From assembly GCA_017436575.1 (NCBI GenBank), contig JAFSCU010000001.1, positions 1 to 64,000 on the forward strand: a stretch of DNA of 64,000 nt, in the 5' to 3' direction. The translations under genes and the position numbers were made by a program. The DNA is from Oscillospiraceae bacterium (GTDB lineage: Bacteria; Bacillota; Clostridia; Oscillospirales; Ruminococcaceae). The notes below the pieces were generated by a model. It searched no databases, had not been told where the DNA came from, and saw only the letters and a program-made list of their open reading frames with translations. Below, piece after piece: positions 1 through 8,740 of the stretch (position 1 is the first letter of the stretch; each line of letters opens with the position of its first letter).

Positions 1-216
1 ATCAAAATAATTTTCCTTGTCCCATTGTGCATTGACTGCAAGAATATTCAATACACGATTTCTTACATATGACTTTGGATGATTAAGCAATGATGCAAAA
101 GTGTTGAAATACTCATACCAGACATCAGTATCTTGACTTTCGGAGATGATTTTATCAGCGAAGACAAATGCAGCTTTATCATCTTTTTCTGTTAATCTTA
201 AGATTATTTCATGCAT
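1..216 (-). CDS. Partial HEAT-like repeat protein (often annotated SufBD-like)
   Basis: The 5' part of a leftward gene, cut by the window edge. It starts at an ATG (complement of 214-216) preceded by GGAGGT at good spacing. The visible 72 residues begin MHEIILRLTEKDDKAAF and contain SYVRNRVLNILAVNAQWDKEN, which looks like a helical HEAT-type repeat. Similar short helical proteins in Clostridia are often labelled 'SufBD protein' without functional proof; that link is from memory. No catalytic motif is visible. The function is unknown. Confidence 0.6.
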   Translation of the reverse strand, partial: MHEIILRLTEKDDKAAFVFADKIISESQDTDVWYEYFNTFASLLNHPKSYVRNRVLNILAVNAQWDKENYFD

Positions 217-279
217 AGATACACACCTCCAAATTATTGTTTATCTCTTCTACCTATTCATATTTTTCTAACAGACTGC

Positions 280-708
280 TTACTTAACTCCTGTAGAGCC
301 GTGGCCGCCGCGGTCATCGTTTTCCAGTTTTTCCACAGTGATAAACTGCAGCTGTGGCTGGTTTTCCATAATTCTGAACTGGCAGATGCGGTCATTTACA
401 TTGATAACTGTGTCGCGCAGGGCAAAGGCCGGGAAAAACCACTGGTCGTTGTCGCCGCAGTAGGAGTTATCAATAATACCCATGGAGTTTGTCTGGATAA
501 CACCGAAGTTTTTGAAAGTGGAAGAACGTGGGCAAACGTGAGCTTCATAACCTGCCGGCAGCTGCATGGCAACACCAAGTGGAATAAGTTTGAATTCACC
601 GGCTTTCATTTCAACAGTCTGTGCGGCGCGCAGGTCAATCCAGTCACCTTTGGAAATAGGTGCTATTTTTTCAATTTCTTCTGTAAAATATTTGATTTTA
701 ATATCCAT
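280..708 (-). CDS. dut: dUTP diphosphatase (trimeric dUTPase)
   Basis: Hydrolyses dUTP to dUMP and pyrophosphate, keeping uracil out of DNA and supplying dUMP for dTMP synthesis. The conserved trimeric-family motifs are visible: DWIDLRAA near the N-terminus, [15 protein letters not shown] with the catalytic-type Asp, and a C-terminal RGGHGSTG flap. About 142 aa, normal for the family. I chose the ATG at 706-708 because GGGAG lies 7-8 nt upstream; a longer frame exists but lacks a ribosome site. It overlaps the 3' end of nrdG by 11 bases, so the two are probably co-translated as a deoxynucleotide-supply unit. Confidence 0.95.
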   Translation of the reverse strand: MDIKIKYFTEEIEKIAPISKGDWIDLRAAQTVEMKAGEFKLIPLGVAMQLPAGYEAHVCPRSSTFKNFGVIQTNSMGIIDNSYCGDNDQWFFPAFALRDTVINVNDRICQFRIMENQPQLQFITVEKLENDDRGGHGSTGVK

Positions 709-1204
709 TTTCTCTCTCCCATGGTACAATTTCACCTTTTGCCAGGGTTTTCTGTACATCTATTATTCTCTGGTTTTCACTGCCGCGGAACAGCAGTGTA
801 AGATTTTTCTTTTCAGCTACAAACTGGCCGTCTACCAGCACGTCAACGTACTGCAGGATTTCTTTCTGTCTGCTGTTCATTTCTTCGAAAGTGAAACCAG
901 ACCACATCCAGATAGTTTTACCTGTCTGTTTTTTGATTTCCTGTACTGTTTTCAGCAGCATATCGTCCATCAGTTGGTCCATTGGTTCCCCGCCCAGCAG
1001 TGAATAACCTGTAACGTTAGGGCTTTTGCCCATATCTATAAATTTCTGCATTGCCGCATCGTCATAGTCCTGACCATAGTCAAATGGCCAGTATTCCTCG
1101 TTAAAGCAGTCTTTGCAGTGAAAATGACAGCCACTGACAAACAGGCTGGTGCGAATGCCCACGCCGTTTGCCACATCAAACTGTCTCATCTGTGCATATT
1201 TCAT
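698..1204 (-). CDS. nrdG: Anaerobic ribonucleotide reductase activating protein (radical SAM)
   Basis: Radical-SAM activase that installs the glycyl radical in NrdD. The 168-aa protein has the cluster motif CHFHCKDC (CX3CX2C) near residue 26 and the SAM-binding GGEP motif (SLLGGEPM). AAGAGGA precedes the ATG. It lies upstream of dut, with overlapping ends. nrdD is about 1 kb further right on the same strand but is separated from nrdG by an oppositely oriented ecsC-like gene, so the two are not one transcript here, unlike in many relatives. Confidence 0.95.
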   Translation of the reverse strand: MKYAQMRQFDVANGVGIRTSLFVSGCHFHCKDCFNEEYWPFDYGQDYDDAAMQKFIDMGKSPNVTGYSLLGGEPMDQLMDDMLLKTVQEIKKQTGKTIWMWSGFTFEEMNSRQKEILQYVDVLVDGQFVAEKKNLTLLFRGSENQRIIDVQKTLAKGEIVPWERENGY

Positions 1205-1343
1205 AATAAATCCTCTTTATCAATTTATATATTATAATTTAATATTTATGATTAGTTATTATAATATCATTTTTATATTTTTTTGTAAATAAAGGTATTT
1301 GCTCTGAAACCATTTACGTATTCCGATTAGTTAGATTATGTGA

Positions 1344-1349
1344 TATAAT
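1344..1349 (+). promoter_or_regulatory. Candidate extended -10 for the ecsC-like gene
   Basis: TATAAT preceded by TG with one base between (TGATATAAT), about 58 bases before the ATG. No convincing -35 at standard spacing. Proposed from sequence only. Confidence 0.35.
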
Positions 1350-1406
1350 TATATTAAATATAGTTCGCACAAAAAACAGTTTGTTTTTGTGAAAGGAGAT
1401 ATTTAT

Positions 1407-2075
1407 ATGGAAAAAATTATCACACAGGAAGATATCCTACATTTACTGGACAAGCTCTATGAACAATCGTTAAATGGTATAGAAAAAGTAGGCCCTCCAA
1501 TAAATGTTTTAGCCGATGATTATCTTTCTAAAAGCAACTCTATAGAAGAAGCCGCTAAAAAATTTACAGCTTACCAAATTGCTAAATGTACAACTTCAGG
1601 ATTTATAACTGGTTTAGGCGGATTAATCACTTTACCTGTTGCAATACCTGCAAACATCAGTAGTGTACTATATGTGCAAATGCGAATGATTGCATGTTTA
1701 GCATATATGGGTGGATATGAAACTTCAAGTGATCAGGTAAAGACACTCGTATATGCTTGTCTGGCAGGTATTTCTGTCGACCAAATAATCAAACAGGCCG
1801 GTATAAAAATCGGATCAAAACTAACAACTGCTATGATTAAAAAAATACCAGGCACGGTAATTACTAAAATCAATCAAAAAGTTGGTTTTAGACTTTTAAC
1901 AAAGTTTGGTAGCAAAGGTGTTATAAACATAGCTAAAGCCGTCCCAGTAGTTGGTGGTGTAATTTCTGGTGGATTTGACTTTGCGGAAACTAAAATAATT
2001 GCAAACAGGGCATATAAATTATTTATTGAGCAAGATTGTTCTATTTTATCTGAAGAATATAATGATTTTGAATAA
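1407..2075 (+). CDS. EcsC family protein
   Basis: A 222-aa protein resembling the EcsC family (PF12787), whose biochemical role is unsettled. It has a glycine- and alanine-rich middle (TTSGFITGLGGLITLPVAIP) and a second hydrophobic glycine-rich stretch (VVGGVISGGFDFAETK), typical of this family. The start is the ATG at 1407, preceded by AAAGGAGA; an upstream GTG in frame lies inside that site. The gene is richer in A+T and in TTA/ATA codons than its neighbours and points opposite to nrdD and nrdG, which it separates. This suggests later insertion. It is monocistronic and ends at a strong terminator. Confidence 0.8.
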   Translation: MEKIITQEDILHLLDKLYEQSLNGIEKVGPPINVLADDYLSKSNSIEEAAKKFTAYQIAKCTTSGFITGLGGLITLPVAIPANISSVLYVQMRMIACLAYMGGYETSSDQVKTLVYACLAGISVDQIIKQAGIKIGSKLTTAMIKKIPGTVITKINQKVGFRLLTKFGSKGVINIAKAVPVVGGVISGGFDFAETKIIANRAYKLFIEQDCSILSEEYNDFE

Positions 2076-2122
2076 TTTTTAAACAAAAATATAACTCGCT
2101 TCAATAAGATAGCTGTTGAACC

Positions 2123-2156
2123 AAAAAGCCTCCCTCTGATGAGGGAGGCTTTTTAT
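2123..2156. terminator. Bidirectional terminator between the ecsC-like gene and nrdD
   Basis: Perfect stem AAAAAGCCTCCCTC / GAGGGAGGCTTTTT with loop TGAT and U-runs on both strands. Serves two convergent genes. Confidence 0.9.
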
Positions 2157-2173
2157 TTATATAATATCTAAAA

Positions 2174-4321
2174 TTACAGATGCATTACACGTTCTTTGAT
2201 TTCCTGTGTTCTGCCTTCGTTCCAGAAGTTTTCACCCAGGTAACCACAAGTACGGCGTACAACGTTCATTCTGTCTTTGTCGCGATTGCCACAGTTAGGG
2301 CAGTACCACTGCAGATTATCGTCGCAGAGAATTTCACCTTCGAAACCGCATTCCATACAGAAGTCCAGTTTTGTATTCATTTCAGCGTACTGAACGTTTT
2401 CGTACATATATTTGATAAGTGTTTCGATAACTTCAGGGTTAGTGGCCAGGTTAGGCAGTTCAACATAGCTGATAGCACCACCGGAAGAAATTGGATGGAA
2501 CTGGCTTTCAAATTTCAGTTTATCGAAAGCATTGATTTCTTCCTGTACAAATACATGGTAAGAGTTTGTAAGGTAGTTTCTGTCTGTGATGCCTTCAATA
2601 ACACCAAAGCGTTTCTGCAGAGCTTTTGCAAAATATTCTGTCAGACTTTCACTTGGTGTGCCGTAAAGGGCAAAACCCAGACCTGTCTGGCGTTTCCACA
2701 GAACGATTTTGCTCTTGAGATGATTCATAATATCCAGTGCCAGTGCTTCACCTTCAGGTGTTGTGTGGCTTTTGCCAATAAGTGCTTTTACACATTCGTA
2801 AAGACCGATGTAGCCCAGTGTGATTGTGGCATAGCCATCCTGCAGCAATGGATAAATAGGTTCGTGTTTGCCAAGGCGTGCAATAGCACCATACTGCCAG
2901 TGGATAGGAGAAACATCAGATGTAACATCTTTCAATTTGTCGTAACGCAGCATAAGTGATTCTTTACACAGTTCCAGTCTGTCTTCCAGGATAGTCCAGA
3001 ATTTGCGTGTGTCACCTTTTGCTGACAGACCAACATCGGCAAGGTTGATGGAAGTAAGACCCATATTGAAACGGCCATACCATTTGTATTCACCTTCTGT
3101 ATTGTTGATAGGTCCTTTGTAAGGTGACAGCCATGCACGGCAACCCATACAGCCGAATACATTGCCTTCATAGTTTTTCTTCATGTGTTTTGCACTGATA
3201 AAGTCAGGCATCATACGTTTGGAAACACATACTGCAGCCAGTTTTGTCAGCCAGTAATATTTGCTGTCCGGATGGATGTTGTTTTCATCAGTTACATAGA
3301 GAAGTTTTGGGAAAGCAGGTGTAATCCATGCACCCACTTCATTTTTCATACCCTGGATACGCTGTTTCAGCATTTCTTCAATCAGCATTACTGTTTCTTC
3401 TTCATATTCAGGATATTCATTTATGTACATAAATACAGACAGGAAAGGAGCCTGACCATTGGATGTCTGCAGTGTATTTATCTGATACTGGAAAGTCTGG
3501 ATACCACCGCGTACTTCTTCTTCCAGTTTCACTTTTACAGCAGCGTCCAGCTGTTCTTCTGTATAGTCAAAGCCCATTGTATCCCATTCTCTGCGGGTAT
3601 CACGAATGAATTTTTCCTTTGATATTCTTACAAATGGAGCCAGATGACCCAGAGTGATTGTCTGACCGCCGAACTGACCGGAAGCAACCTGTGCAATAAT
3701 CTGTGTTGCAATAGTACATGCTGTACGGAATGTGTGTGCCTTTTCAACCAGTTTACCATTGATAACTGTGCCATTGTTCAGCATATCTGCCAGATTTACC
3801 AGACAGCAGTTGAAAGATGGGTTGAGATAATGGCCCAGGTCATGAATGTAAATAAGACCTTCGCGGTGTGCCTGTGCCAGATGAGGTGGCAGCATCATAC
3901 GCAGGGCAATATCTTTGGAAACTTCTTCAGCAACCAAATCACGCATTGTAGAAATAAGTGCAGAGTTTTTGTTGGAATTGGAGGTAAGAACATCCTTTTC
4001 TTCGCCAGTTACAACACCCAGCACCTTGTTGTCGATGGTATTTCTCTGACGCTGGTATTCACGGACTGCACGGTATGCTTCGTAACATTTTGCTGTCAGC
4101 ATATCACCGGAATCAACCAGTGCTTTATATACATAGTCTTCAATTTCTTTAATGGTAACAACGGTTTTGTCTGTTTCAAAACCAAGGCTGATTTCTTTAG
4201 CCATTTTTTCGTTTACAATACCGCTGCCGTATTTCATAGCTTTCAGTATAGCCCGTTCAATTTTTGTTGCATCAAATTCAACATGGCGCCCTGTACGCTT
4301 TATAACTGTGATTTCGTTCAT
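2174..4321 (-). CDS. nrdD: Anaerobic (class III) ribonucleoside-triphosphate reductase
   Basis: Reduces ribonucleotides to deoxyribonucleotides using a glycyl radical; oxygen sensitive. The N-terminus carries an ATP-cone (ITVIKRTGRHVEFDATKIERAI). A C-terminal zinc site (CMECGFEGEILC...CPNCG) precedes the glycyl-radical motif RRTCGYLG, just before the end. About 715 aa, normal for the family. The start is the Met six codons inside the longest frame, preceded by AGGAGG. The upstream region has three repeats matching the NrdR box, so repression by NrdR is likely. The activase gene nrdG lies about 1 kb downstream. Confidence 0.97.
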   Translation of the reverse strand: MNEITVIKRTGRHVEFDATKIERAILKAMKYGSGIVNEKMAKEISLGFETDKTVVTIKEIEDYVYKALVDSGDMLTAKCYEAYRAVREYQRQRNTIDNKVLGVVTGEEKDVLTSNSNKNSALISTMRDLVAEEVSKDIALRMMLPPHLAQAHREGLIYIHDLGHYLNPSFNCCLVNLADMLNNGTVINGKLVEKAHTFRTACTIATQIIAQVASGQFGGQTITLGHLAPFVRISKEKFIRDTRREWDTMGFDYTEEQLDAAVKVKLEEEVRGGIQTFQYQINTLQTSNGQAPFLSVFMYINEYPEYEEETVMLIEEMLKQRIQGMKNEVGAWITPAFPKLLYVTDENNIHPDSKYYWLTKLAAVCVSKRMMPDFISAKHMKKNYEGNVFGCMGCRAWLSPYKGPINNTEGEYKWYGRFNMGLTSINLADVGLSAKGDTRKFWTILEDRLELCKESLMLRYDKLKDVTSDVSPIHWQYGAIARLGKHEPIYPLLQDGYATITLGYIGLYECVKALIGKSHTTPEGEALALDIMNHLKSKIVLWKRQTGLGFALYGTPSESLTEYFAKALQKRFGVIEGITDRNYLTNSYHVFVQEEINAFDKLKFESQFHPISSGGAISYVELPNLATNPEVIETLIKYMYENVQYAEMNTKLDFCMECGFEGEILCDDNLQWYCPNCGNRDKDRMNVVRRTCGYLGENFWNEGRTQEIKERVMHL

Positions 4322-4347
4322 ATTTCCTCCTGTAGACATTTATATAT

Positions 4348-4442
4348 CAAAACTATATATTGTGTTCAGATTTTTATAGCTATTTAATTTTACTACTATA
4401 TATTGTGCTTTTGCAAGAGAAAATCCAACAATATATTGTTTT
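4348..4442 (-). promoter_or_regulatory. Three NrdR-type boxes and candidate nrdD promoter
   Basis: Cores CTATATATTG at 4353 and 4396 and CAATATATTG at 4429 match the NrdR consensus (acaCwATATaTwGtgt), with GTGT or GTG extensions on the first two. Core spacing is 43 and 33 bp, about four and three helical turns, so the sites face the same side. On the minus strand TTGCAA and TAAAAT, 18 bases apart, form a possible promoter that overlaps the middle box. The rest of the 4322-4634 gap is AT-rich with no reading frame I can support. Confidence 0.75.
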
Positions 4443-4634
4443 CAGCTATATGCACAAAAAACGATATAAAACTGTGGCTAAAATAATCAGCGTGTATATT
4501 GACAGTGACTCTGTCAGCTGTAAAAAAGTGATATGCATACGCTGTCTGAAAATAATTTCAAATTTTTACAGAAATAGCAATACTTTTTCACAATTTGGTA
4601 TTATAATATAAATATAATGTTAAAGAGGTACAGT

Positions 4635-5519
4635 ATGAAAAAGAATGCTTTGATAATATATAACCCCAAGGCCGGCAAAAACGGGGCATCCCACATGTTG
4701 CCATATGTGGTGGAAAACCTGCGGAAAAGAAACTGCCGCTGTGTTGCATGGCCTACACTGCCCGGATACGGCTGTGAAGAAATTCTGGCAGATGAAGAAG
4801 GCAAATTTGACTATGTTATATGTTGCGGCGGTGACGGCACACTGAACCACGCCATCAACGGACTGATGGCAATAGCAGAAAAACCACAGCTGATATATCT
4901 GCCAACCGGGTCCACAAATGACTTTGCCATTTCCCTGGGACTCAGCAAAGATATTGAAACCGCCTGCAGCAAAGTGGAAAATACCCAGCCATTCTATTAT
5001 GATATAGGAAAATTCTACCGGAGTTATTTTAATTATGTAGCTGCATTCGGTGCTTTCACACAGGTATCTTACACTACCCCACAGGAAATGAAAAATCAGC
5101 TGGGCCATGCGGCGTATATAATAGAAGGTATAAGACGATTGCCTATCGGCCAGTATCACAAACGGACTGTCATCAGCGAGGACAGAGTTTTCCACGGTGA
5201 TTTCATATATGGGTCTGTGTCCAATTCCACCAGCATAGGCGGTATGAGCCTGCCTGTAAAAAACGAAGTGTCCATGAACGATGGCCTGTTTGAGGTATTT
5301 CTTATAAAGGCGCCCAAAAATATGTCTGACTTGCAAAGTATCATCACTTCTATACTGACACAGAATTTTGACAACCGGTATATTTCCTATTTCAAAACCA
5401 AAAATGTCAGATTTGAATTCGAAACACCAACTCCATGGACTCTGGACGGGGAATTTGGCGGTGAAGTAACCCAGGCACATATTTCTGTTATAAACAAAGC
5501 TATCGGCATATTGAAGTAA
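4635..5519 (+). CDS. Diacylglycerol/lipid kinase family protein (YegS/DgkB-like)
   Basis: A member of the DAGK catalytic family, which phosphorylates diacylglycerol or related lipids at the membrane. It shows the N-terminal YNPKAGK nucleotide-binding signature, the GGDGTLNHAINGL motif around residue 65, and LPTGSTNDFA. About 294 aa, the usual size. AGAGGT lies 5 nt before the chosen ATG; an upstream in-frame ATG lacks a ribosome site. Whether it is the phospholipid-recycling DgkB or a YegS-type paralogue cannot be told from sequence alone. Monocistronic. Confidence 0.9.
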   Translation: MKKNALIIYNPKAGKNGASHMLPYVVENLRKRNCRCVAWPTLPGYGCEEILADEEGKFDYVICCGGDGTLNHAINGLMAIAEKPQLIYLPTGSTNDFAISLGLSKDIETACSKVENTQPFYYDIGKFYRSYFNYVAAFGAFTQVSYTTPQEMKNQLGHAAYIIEGIRRLPIGQYHKRTVISEDRVFHGDFIYGSVSNSTSIGGMSLPVKNEVSMNDGLFEVFLIKAPKNMSDLQSIITSILTQNFDNRYISYFKTKNVRFEFETPTPWTLDGEFGGEVTQAHISVINKAIGILK

Positions 5520-5520
5520 A

Positions 5521-5550
5521 AAAACAGACAGTTTTCACTGTCTGTTTTAA
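5521..5550. terminator. Bidirectional terminator
   Basis: AAAACAGACAG and CTGTCTGTTTT form a perfect stem around TTTTCA. Separates the lipid kinase gene from the convergent DUF3048 gene. Confidence 0.88.
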
Positions 5551-5554
5551 TATT

Positions 5555-6655
5555 TTACTGTACTCTTTCCACACTGGCAACTGTGTGCACTTCTTCGCTG
5601 ATAGCCATGCTGTCAGCCTGTTTTGCATCCAGAATACCAATATAACTTTTGCCTGTATTTACTTTCAGGATTTCCCCGTCTGCATCATACAGCAGCAGTG
5701 GTTCTTCCGGCTGGCCTTTTTTCCAGGTAATTTCTTCGTATTTGCCGCCATAGAAATAATATCCGGTGCCTTCAGTCAGGTCAATGTCTGCCAGAACGCC
5801 ATTTTCTTCCTGAATACCTACATCAGCAAGTATAACAAACACATTGTCAAAAGCCAGCTGTGTGTTGGTGTCTGCATCCATATGAGGTACACCAAAAGCA
5901 TTTTTCAGATATTTACCGGCAGATGCATCATAGGAAAAACTTACATCTGCATAATTTGAATAAGCATAGCTGACTGTATTGGCATTTTCACCTTTCAGTG
6001 TTTTTGTTTCTCCGTATTCCACAAAGTCAAAAGCCGGATAGAAATTATTTTTAGTGGCTATACCATTTTTGTTTATGCCTGCTTTGATAAGTTCTTTATT
6101 GGTAAACCAGGAGTGCTCTGCACCTTTTGTTTTAGCCAGTTCTGGGTTCTGCTCAAAAGCCAGACTGCCCAGATAGATGCCATCTATATCTTTGTATGAA
6201 TAGAAATTCAGCATTCTTTCTGCTGATGTTGATGTGCCGATATGCACATAAATGGCATTCAATGGCAACAGCATTTCAATAAATGCATCACGGGCACTTC
6301 TTACAGGACCCACTTTTTCTATTTTTTCAATATCTGAGTACACAGCCATCAGACGTGTAATACCGCCTTCTGTAACTGCTTCATATATAATATCTGCATT
6401 GGTAAGACCGCTTTGTGGGTGAGCGATTTTCAGGTTGTTTATCATAACTGCAACCGGTCTGGCAGTTTTATCTGCGCCGTCTGCAAAAGGCATACCTGTC
6501 AGATAGTTGTATTCTTTCTGTTTTATTACAGTGGATGTTTCTCCCTGCTGTGCGTCGCCCTGCTGGTCTTCATTTCCGCCGGAGCAGGCTGTGAACAGTG
6601 ACAGCGACATAACCATTGCCAGCAGTAAACTTAAAATCTTTTTGATAGTAAACAC
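5555..6655 (-). CDS. DUF3048 domain lipoprotein (YerB-like), copy 1
   Basis: An extracytoplasmic lipoprotein of the DUF3048/YerB family; molecular function unknown. The signal peptide has a lipobox (LFTAC) and a polar linker, followed by the family core: ARPVAVMINN, HPQSGLTNADIIYE, ITRLMAVY, GPVRSARDAFIE. The start is odd. The only in-frame conventional codon is a GTG at 6653-6655, but that GTG is part of the Shine-Dalgarno GAGGTG. At ideal distance (6 nt) lies ATC (complement of 6644-6646), followed directly by KKILSLLLA, the expected start of a signal peptide. Initiation at ATC is therefore plausible. About 31% identical in feel to the next gene is not claimed; they are simply clear paralogues. 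Confidence 0.88.
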   Translation of the reverse strand: MFTIKKILSLLLAMVMSLSLFTACSGGNEDQQGDAQQGETSTVIKQKEYNYLTGMPFADGADKTARPVAVMINNLKIAHPQSGLTNADIIYEAVTEGGITRLMAVYSDIEKIEKVGPVRSARDAFIEMLLPLNAIYVHIGTSTSAERMLNFYSYKDIDGIYLGSLAFEQNPELAKTKGAEHSWFTNKELIKAGINKNGIATKNNFYPAFDFVEYGETKTLKGENANTVSYAYSNYADVSFSYDASAGKYLKNAFGVPHMDADTNTQLAFDNVFVILADVGIQEENGVLADIDLTEGTGYYFYGGKYEEITWKKGQPEEPLLLYDADGEILKVNTGKSYIGILDAKQADSMAISEEVHTVASVERVQ

Positions 6656-6750
6656 CTCGATTGCATATAAATTTATTATTGAGCTAATTGTACCACTTTT
6701 ACCGCGGAAAATTGTGTAAAAATTATTAATATATTCTTACAATTTAACAG

Positions 6751-7941
6751 TTATTCCACAGTTGTGGCATCGTCTGTGGCTTCTACACCTTCTTCAACCG
6801 GCATTTCTTCCACAGGTTTGTAATCTCCGGCAGAGTCAACAGGCACGCCGTCCATCATATAGGCACCAAAATAATCCAGGTCTACAAATGCAACATAGCT
6901 TTTGCCTGTATTGATAAGAATATCTGTTTCCGTACCATCCAGTGAAACAATACGCAGTTTTTCATAAGGCTGACCTTTCATCCAGCGTACTTTTTCCACT
7001 TTGCCGCCGTTGAAGTAATAACCAACACCGCCCCATACAAGGCTTACATCAGACAGTACACCGTCAGGATATCTTTCAATCTGTGTCCAGAGAACAAACA
7101 CATTGTCAAATTCTACAGGGATGCCATTTTCACCTGCATCAATAAGGGGTTTTGAGAAGTTCCAGGCAAGATTGATATGTTCTTTTGTATATTTGTTGGT
7201 TTCTGGGTTGTATGTCATTTTTGCAGCATAGCTGTTGGAAAAACGCCATTCAATTTCTGAAACATCCACACCCTCCAGCACTCTGGCAGGTTCGTCATAT
7301 TTAACCCATTCAAACAGCTGCTGTGGTTCGCCGTGAAGGTCCAGTTCATATTTACCGCTGTTGATAGCTTCGTCAACCAGCTGACCGGAAGTGAATTCTG
7401 TATGTTCTTTGGCTTTCAGACCTTTGTTGTACTCTGTAAGGTCACGGAAAGCAATGCCTTTGTTTGGCTGCAGGTCTTTGTCGTAATAATCATACATTTC
7501 CAGCATATTTTTAGCATAAACAGAAGCACCATCGTGTACATACAGACAGCCAAAAGGCATCATAATCTGCACAAACTGGTCACGGGCACTGCGGATAGGG
7601 CCAACCACCGGCATCTTTGTCCAGTCACGGAAAAGCGCCATATATCTGGTGATACCACCTTCTGTTTCCATTTCAAAAACAGCATCTGCCTTTGAAAGGC
7701 CGCTCTGTGGCCATGCACTCTGATAGCTGTCTTTGCTCATAATATTGTTTACCATAACTGCCACAGGACTGTAACCCAGAGGATAGTCGATGGACTGTTC
7801 TTCACCTGTAAGTGCATTCTGATACCACACCTTTGGTGTTGGTTCCGGTGTAGGTTCCGGGTCTGGTGTATCGTCGCCACAGCCTGTCATTACAGAGGCC
7901 GCCAGCACCAGTGACAGTATGATGGAAAATAACTTTTTCAT
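6751..7941 (-). CDS. DUF3048 domain lipoprotein (YerB-like), copy 2
   Basis: A 396-aa paralogue of the adjacent gene. The signal peptide MKKLFSIILSLVLA ends in the lipobox VMTGC. A linker of alternating Pro, Glu and Thr follows, then the same landmarks as copy 1: SPVAVMVNN, WPQSGLSKADAVFE, ITRYMALF, GPIRSARDQFVQ, and a C-terminal GKSYVAFVD. GGAGA precedes the ATG. The pair probably arose by tandem duplication. The gap of about 95 bases between them is AT-rich and may carry a separate promoter for copy 1. No known partner is adjacent. Confidence 0.9.
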   Translation of the reverse strand: MKKLFSIILSLVLAASVMTGCGDDTPDPEPTPEPTPKVWYQNALTGEEQSIDYPLGYSPVAVMVNNIMSKDSYQSAWPQSGLSKADAVFEMETEGGITRYMALFRDWTKMPVVGPIRSARDQFVQIMMPFGCLYVHDGASVYAKNMLEMYDYYDKDLQPNKGIAFRDLTEYNKGLKAKEHTEFTSGQLVDEAINSGKYELDLHGEPQQLFEWVKYDEPARVLEGVDVSEIEWRFSNSYAAKMTYNPETNKYTKEHINLAWNFSKPLIDAGENGIPVEFDNVFVLWTQIERYPDGVLSDVSLVWGGVGYYFNGGKVEKVRWMKGQPYEKLRIVSLDGTETDILINTGKSYVAFVDLDYFGAYMMDGVPVDSAGDYKPVEEMPVEEGVEATDDATTVE

Positions 7942-8155
7942 ATTTAAATCTCCATAAAATCAACATTGAATAAAGCAGACACACTGCTTCATTTATACTA
8001 TTATATATTTTTCAGTCAATAATTTCAACCAAAAAGTCATAAATTACTATTTAGTCATTTACAGCAATTTTACTTTATTTTTTTCATATATTATGGTATA
8101 ATAATTTTTACTGTAAAATTTTCAATATTACACAATTACATAAAAGAGGTTGTTT

Positions 8156-8629
8156 ATGAATAAATTATTTAAAGATTATTTCTGGGTATTCTTTGTATCC
8201 ATGCTGCCTATCGTTGAACTGCGTGGCGCAGTGCCAATAGGTGTGGGTATGGGGCTGCCTTTTATAAATACTTATCTGATTGCCGCATTTGGCAATATGA
8301 TTCCTGTGCCATTTATTCTGTGGCTGGTTAAACCTGTGCTGCAGTATATGGCAAATTTTAAAGTTTTTACAAAACTTGTAAACTTTGTGCTGGAAAAAGG
8401 CCATAACGCCGGTGCCAAATTCGGCGATGCAAAATACTGGGCACTGTACGCTTTTGTTGCTATACCACTGCCTGGCACAGGTGCATGGACAGGCAGCCTG
8501 GCAGCAGCACTGCTTGATCTGGACAAAAAGAAATCCCTGCTTGCTGTTTTCTGTGGCGTTCTGACAGCGGGTATCATTATGGGCATTGTATCCTTCGGCC
8601 TGCTGGGTGCAATCGGTCTGGTGTTTTAA
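8156..8629 (+). CDS. Small multidrug export-family membrane protein (PF06695-like)
   Basis: A 157-aa membrane protein with the family signature SMLPIVELRGAVPIG near the N-terminus and several hydrophobic segments, including the IPLPGTGAWTGSLAA stretch. 'Small multidrug export' is the family name; transport of drugs has not been shown for most members. The ATG at 8156 follows AAAGAGG; a TTG six bases earlier lacks support. Monocistronic, followed by a terminator. Confidence 0.85.
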   Translation: MNKLFKDYFWVFFVSMLPIVELRGAVPIGVGMGLPFINTYLIAAFGNMIPVPFILWLVKPVLQYMANFKVFTKLVNFVLEKGHNAGAKFGDAKYWALYAFVAIPLPGTGAWTGSLAAALLDLDKKKSLLAVFCGVLTAGIIMGIVSFGLLGAIGLVF

Positions 8630-8648
8630 TAAATAACAGAAATCAACG

Positions 8649-8677
8649 GCTTCTCCTTTCCGGGAGAAGCTTTTTTA
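8649..8677 (+). terminator. Intrinsic terminator
   Basis: GCTTCTCC and GGGAGAAGC form a GC-rich stem, then six T. Follows the small multidrug export-family gene. Confidence 0.9.
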
Positions 8678-8740
8678 TTTTGTGAATATGTGGGCAACTG
8701 TTTCCAATACTATACCAAACCTATAGTCAAAGGATAAAAT

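Noticed and set aside
4620..5480. Long minus-strand reading frame (286 residues) opposite the lipid kinase gene
   Set aside because: It is the antisense shadow of a gene with clear GGDGT motifs, lacks a ribosome site and has no family pattern.
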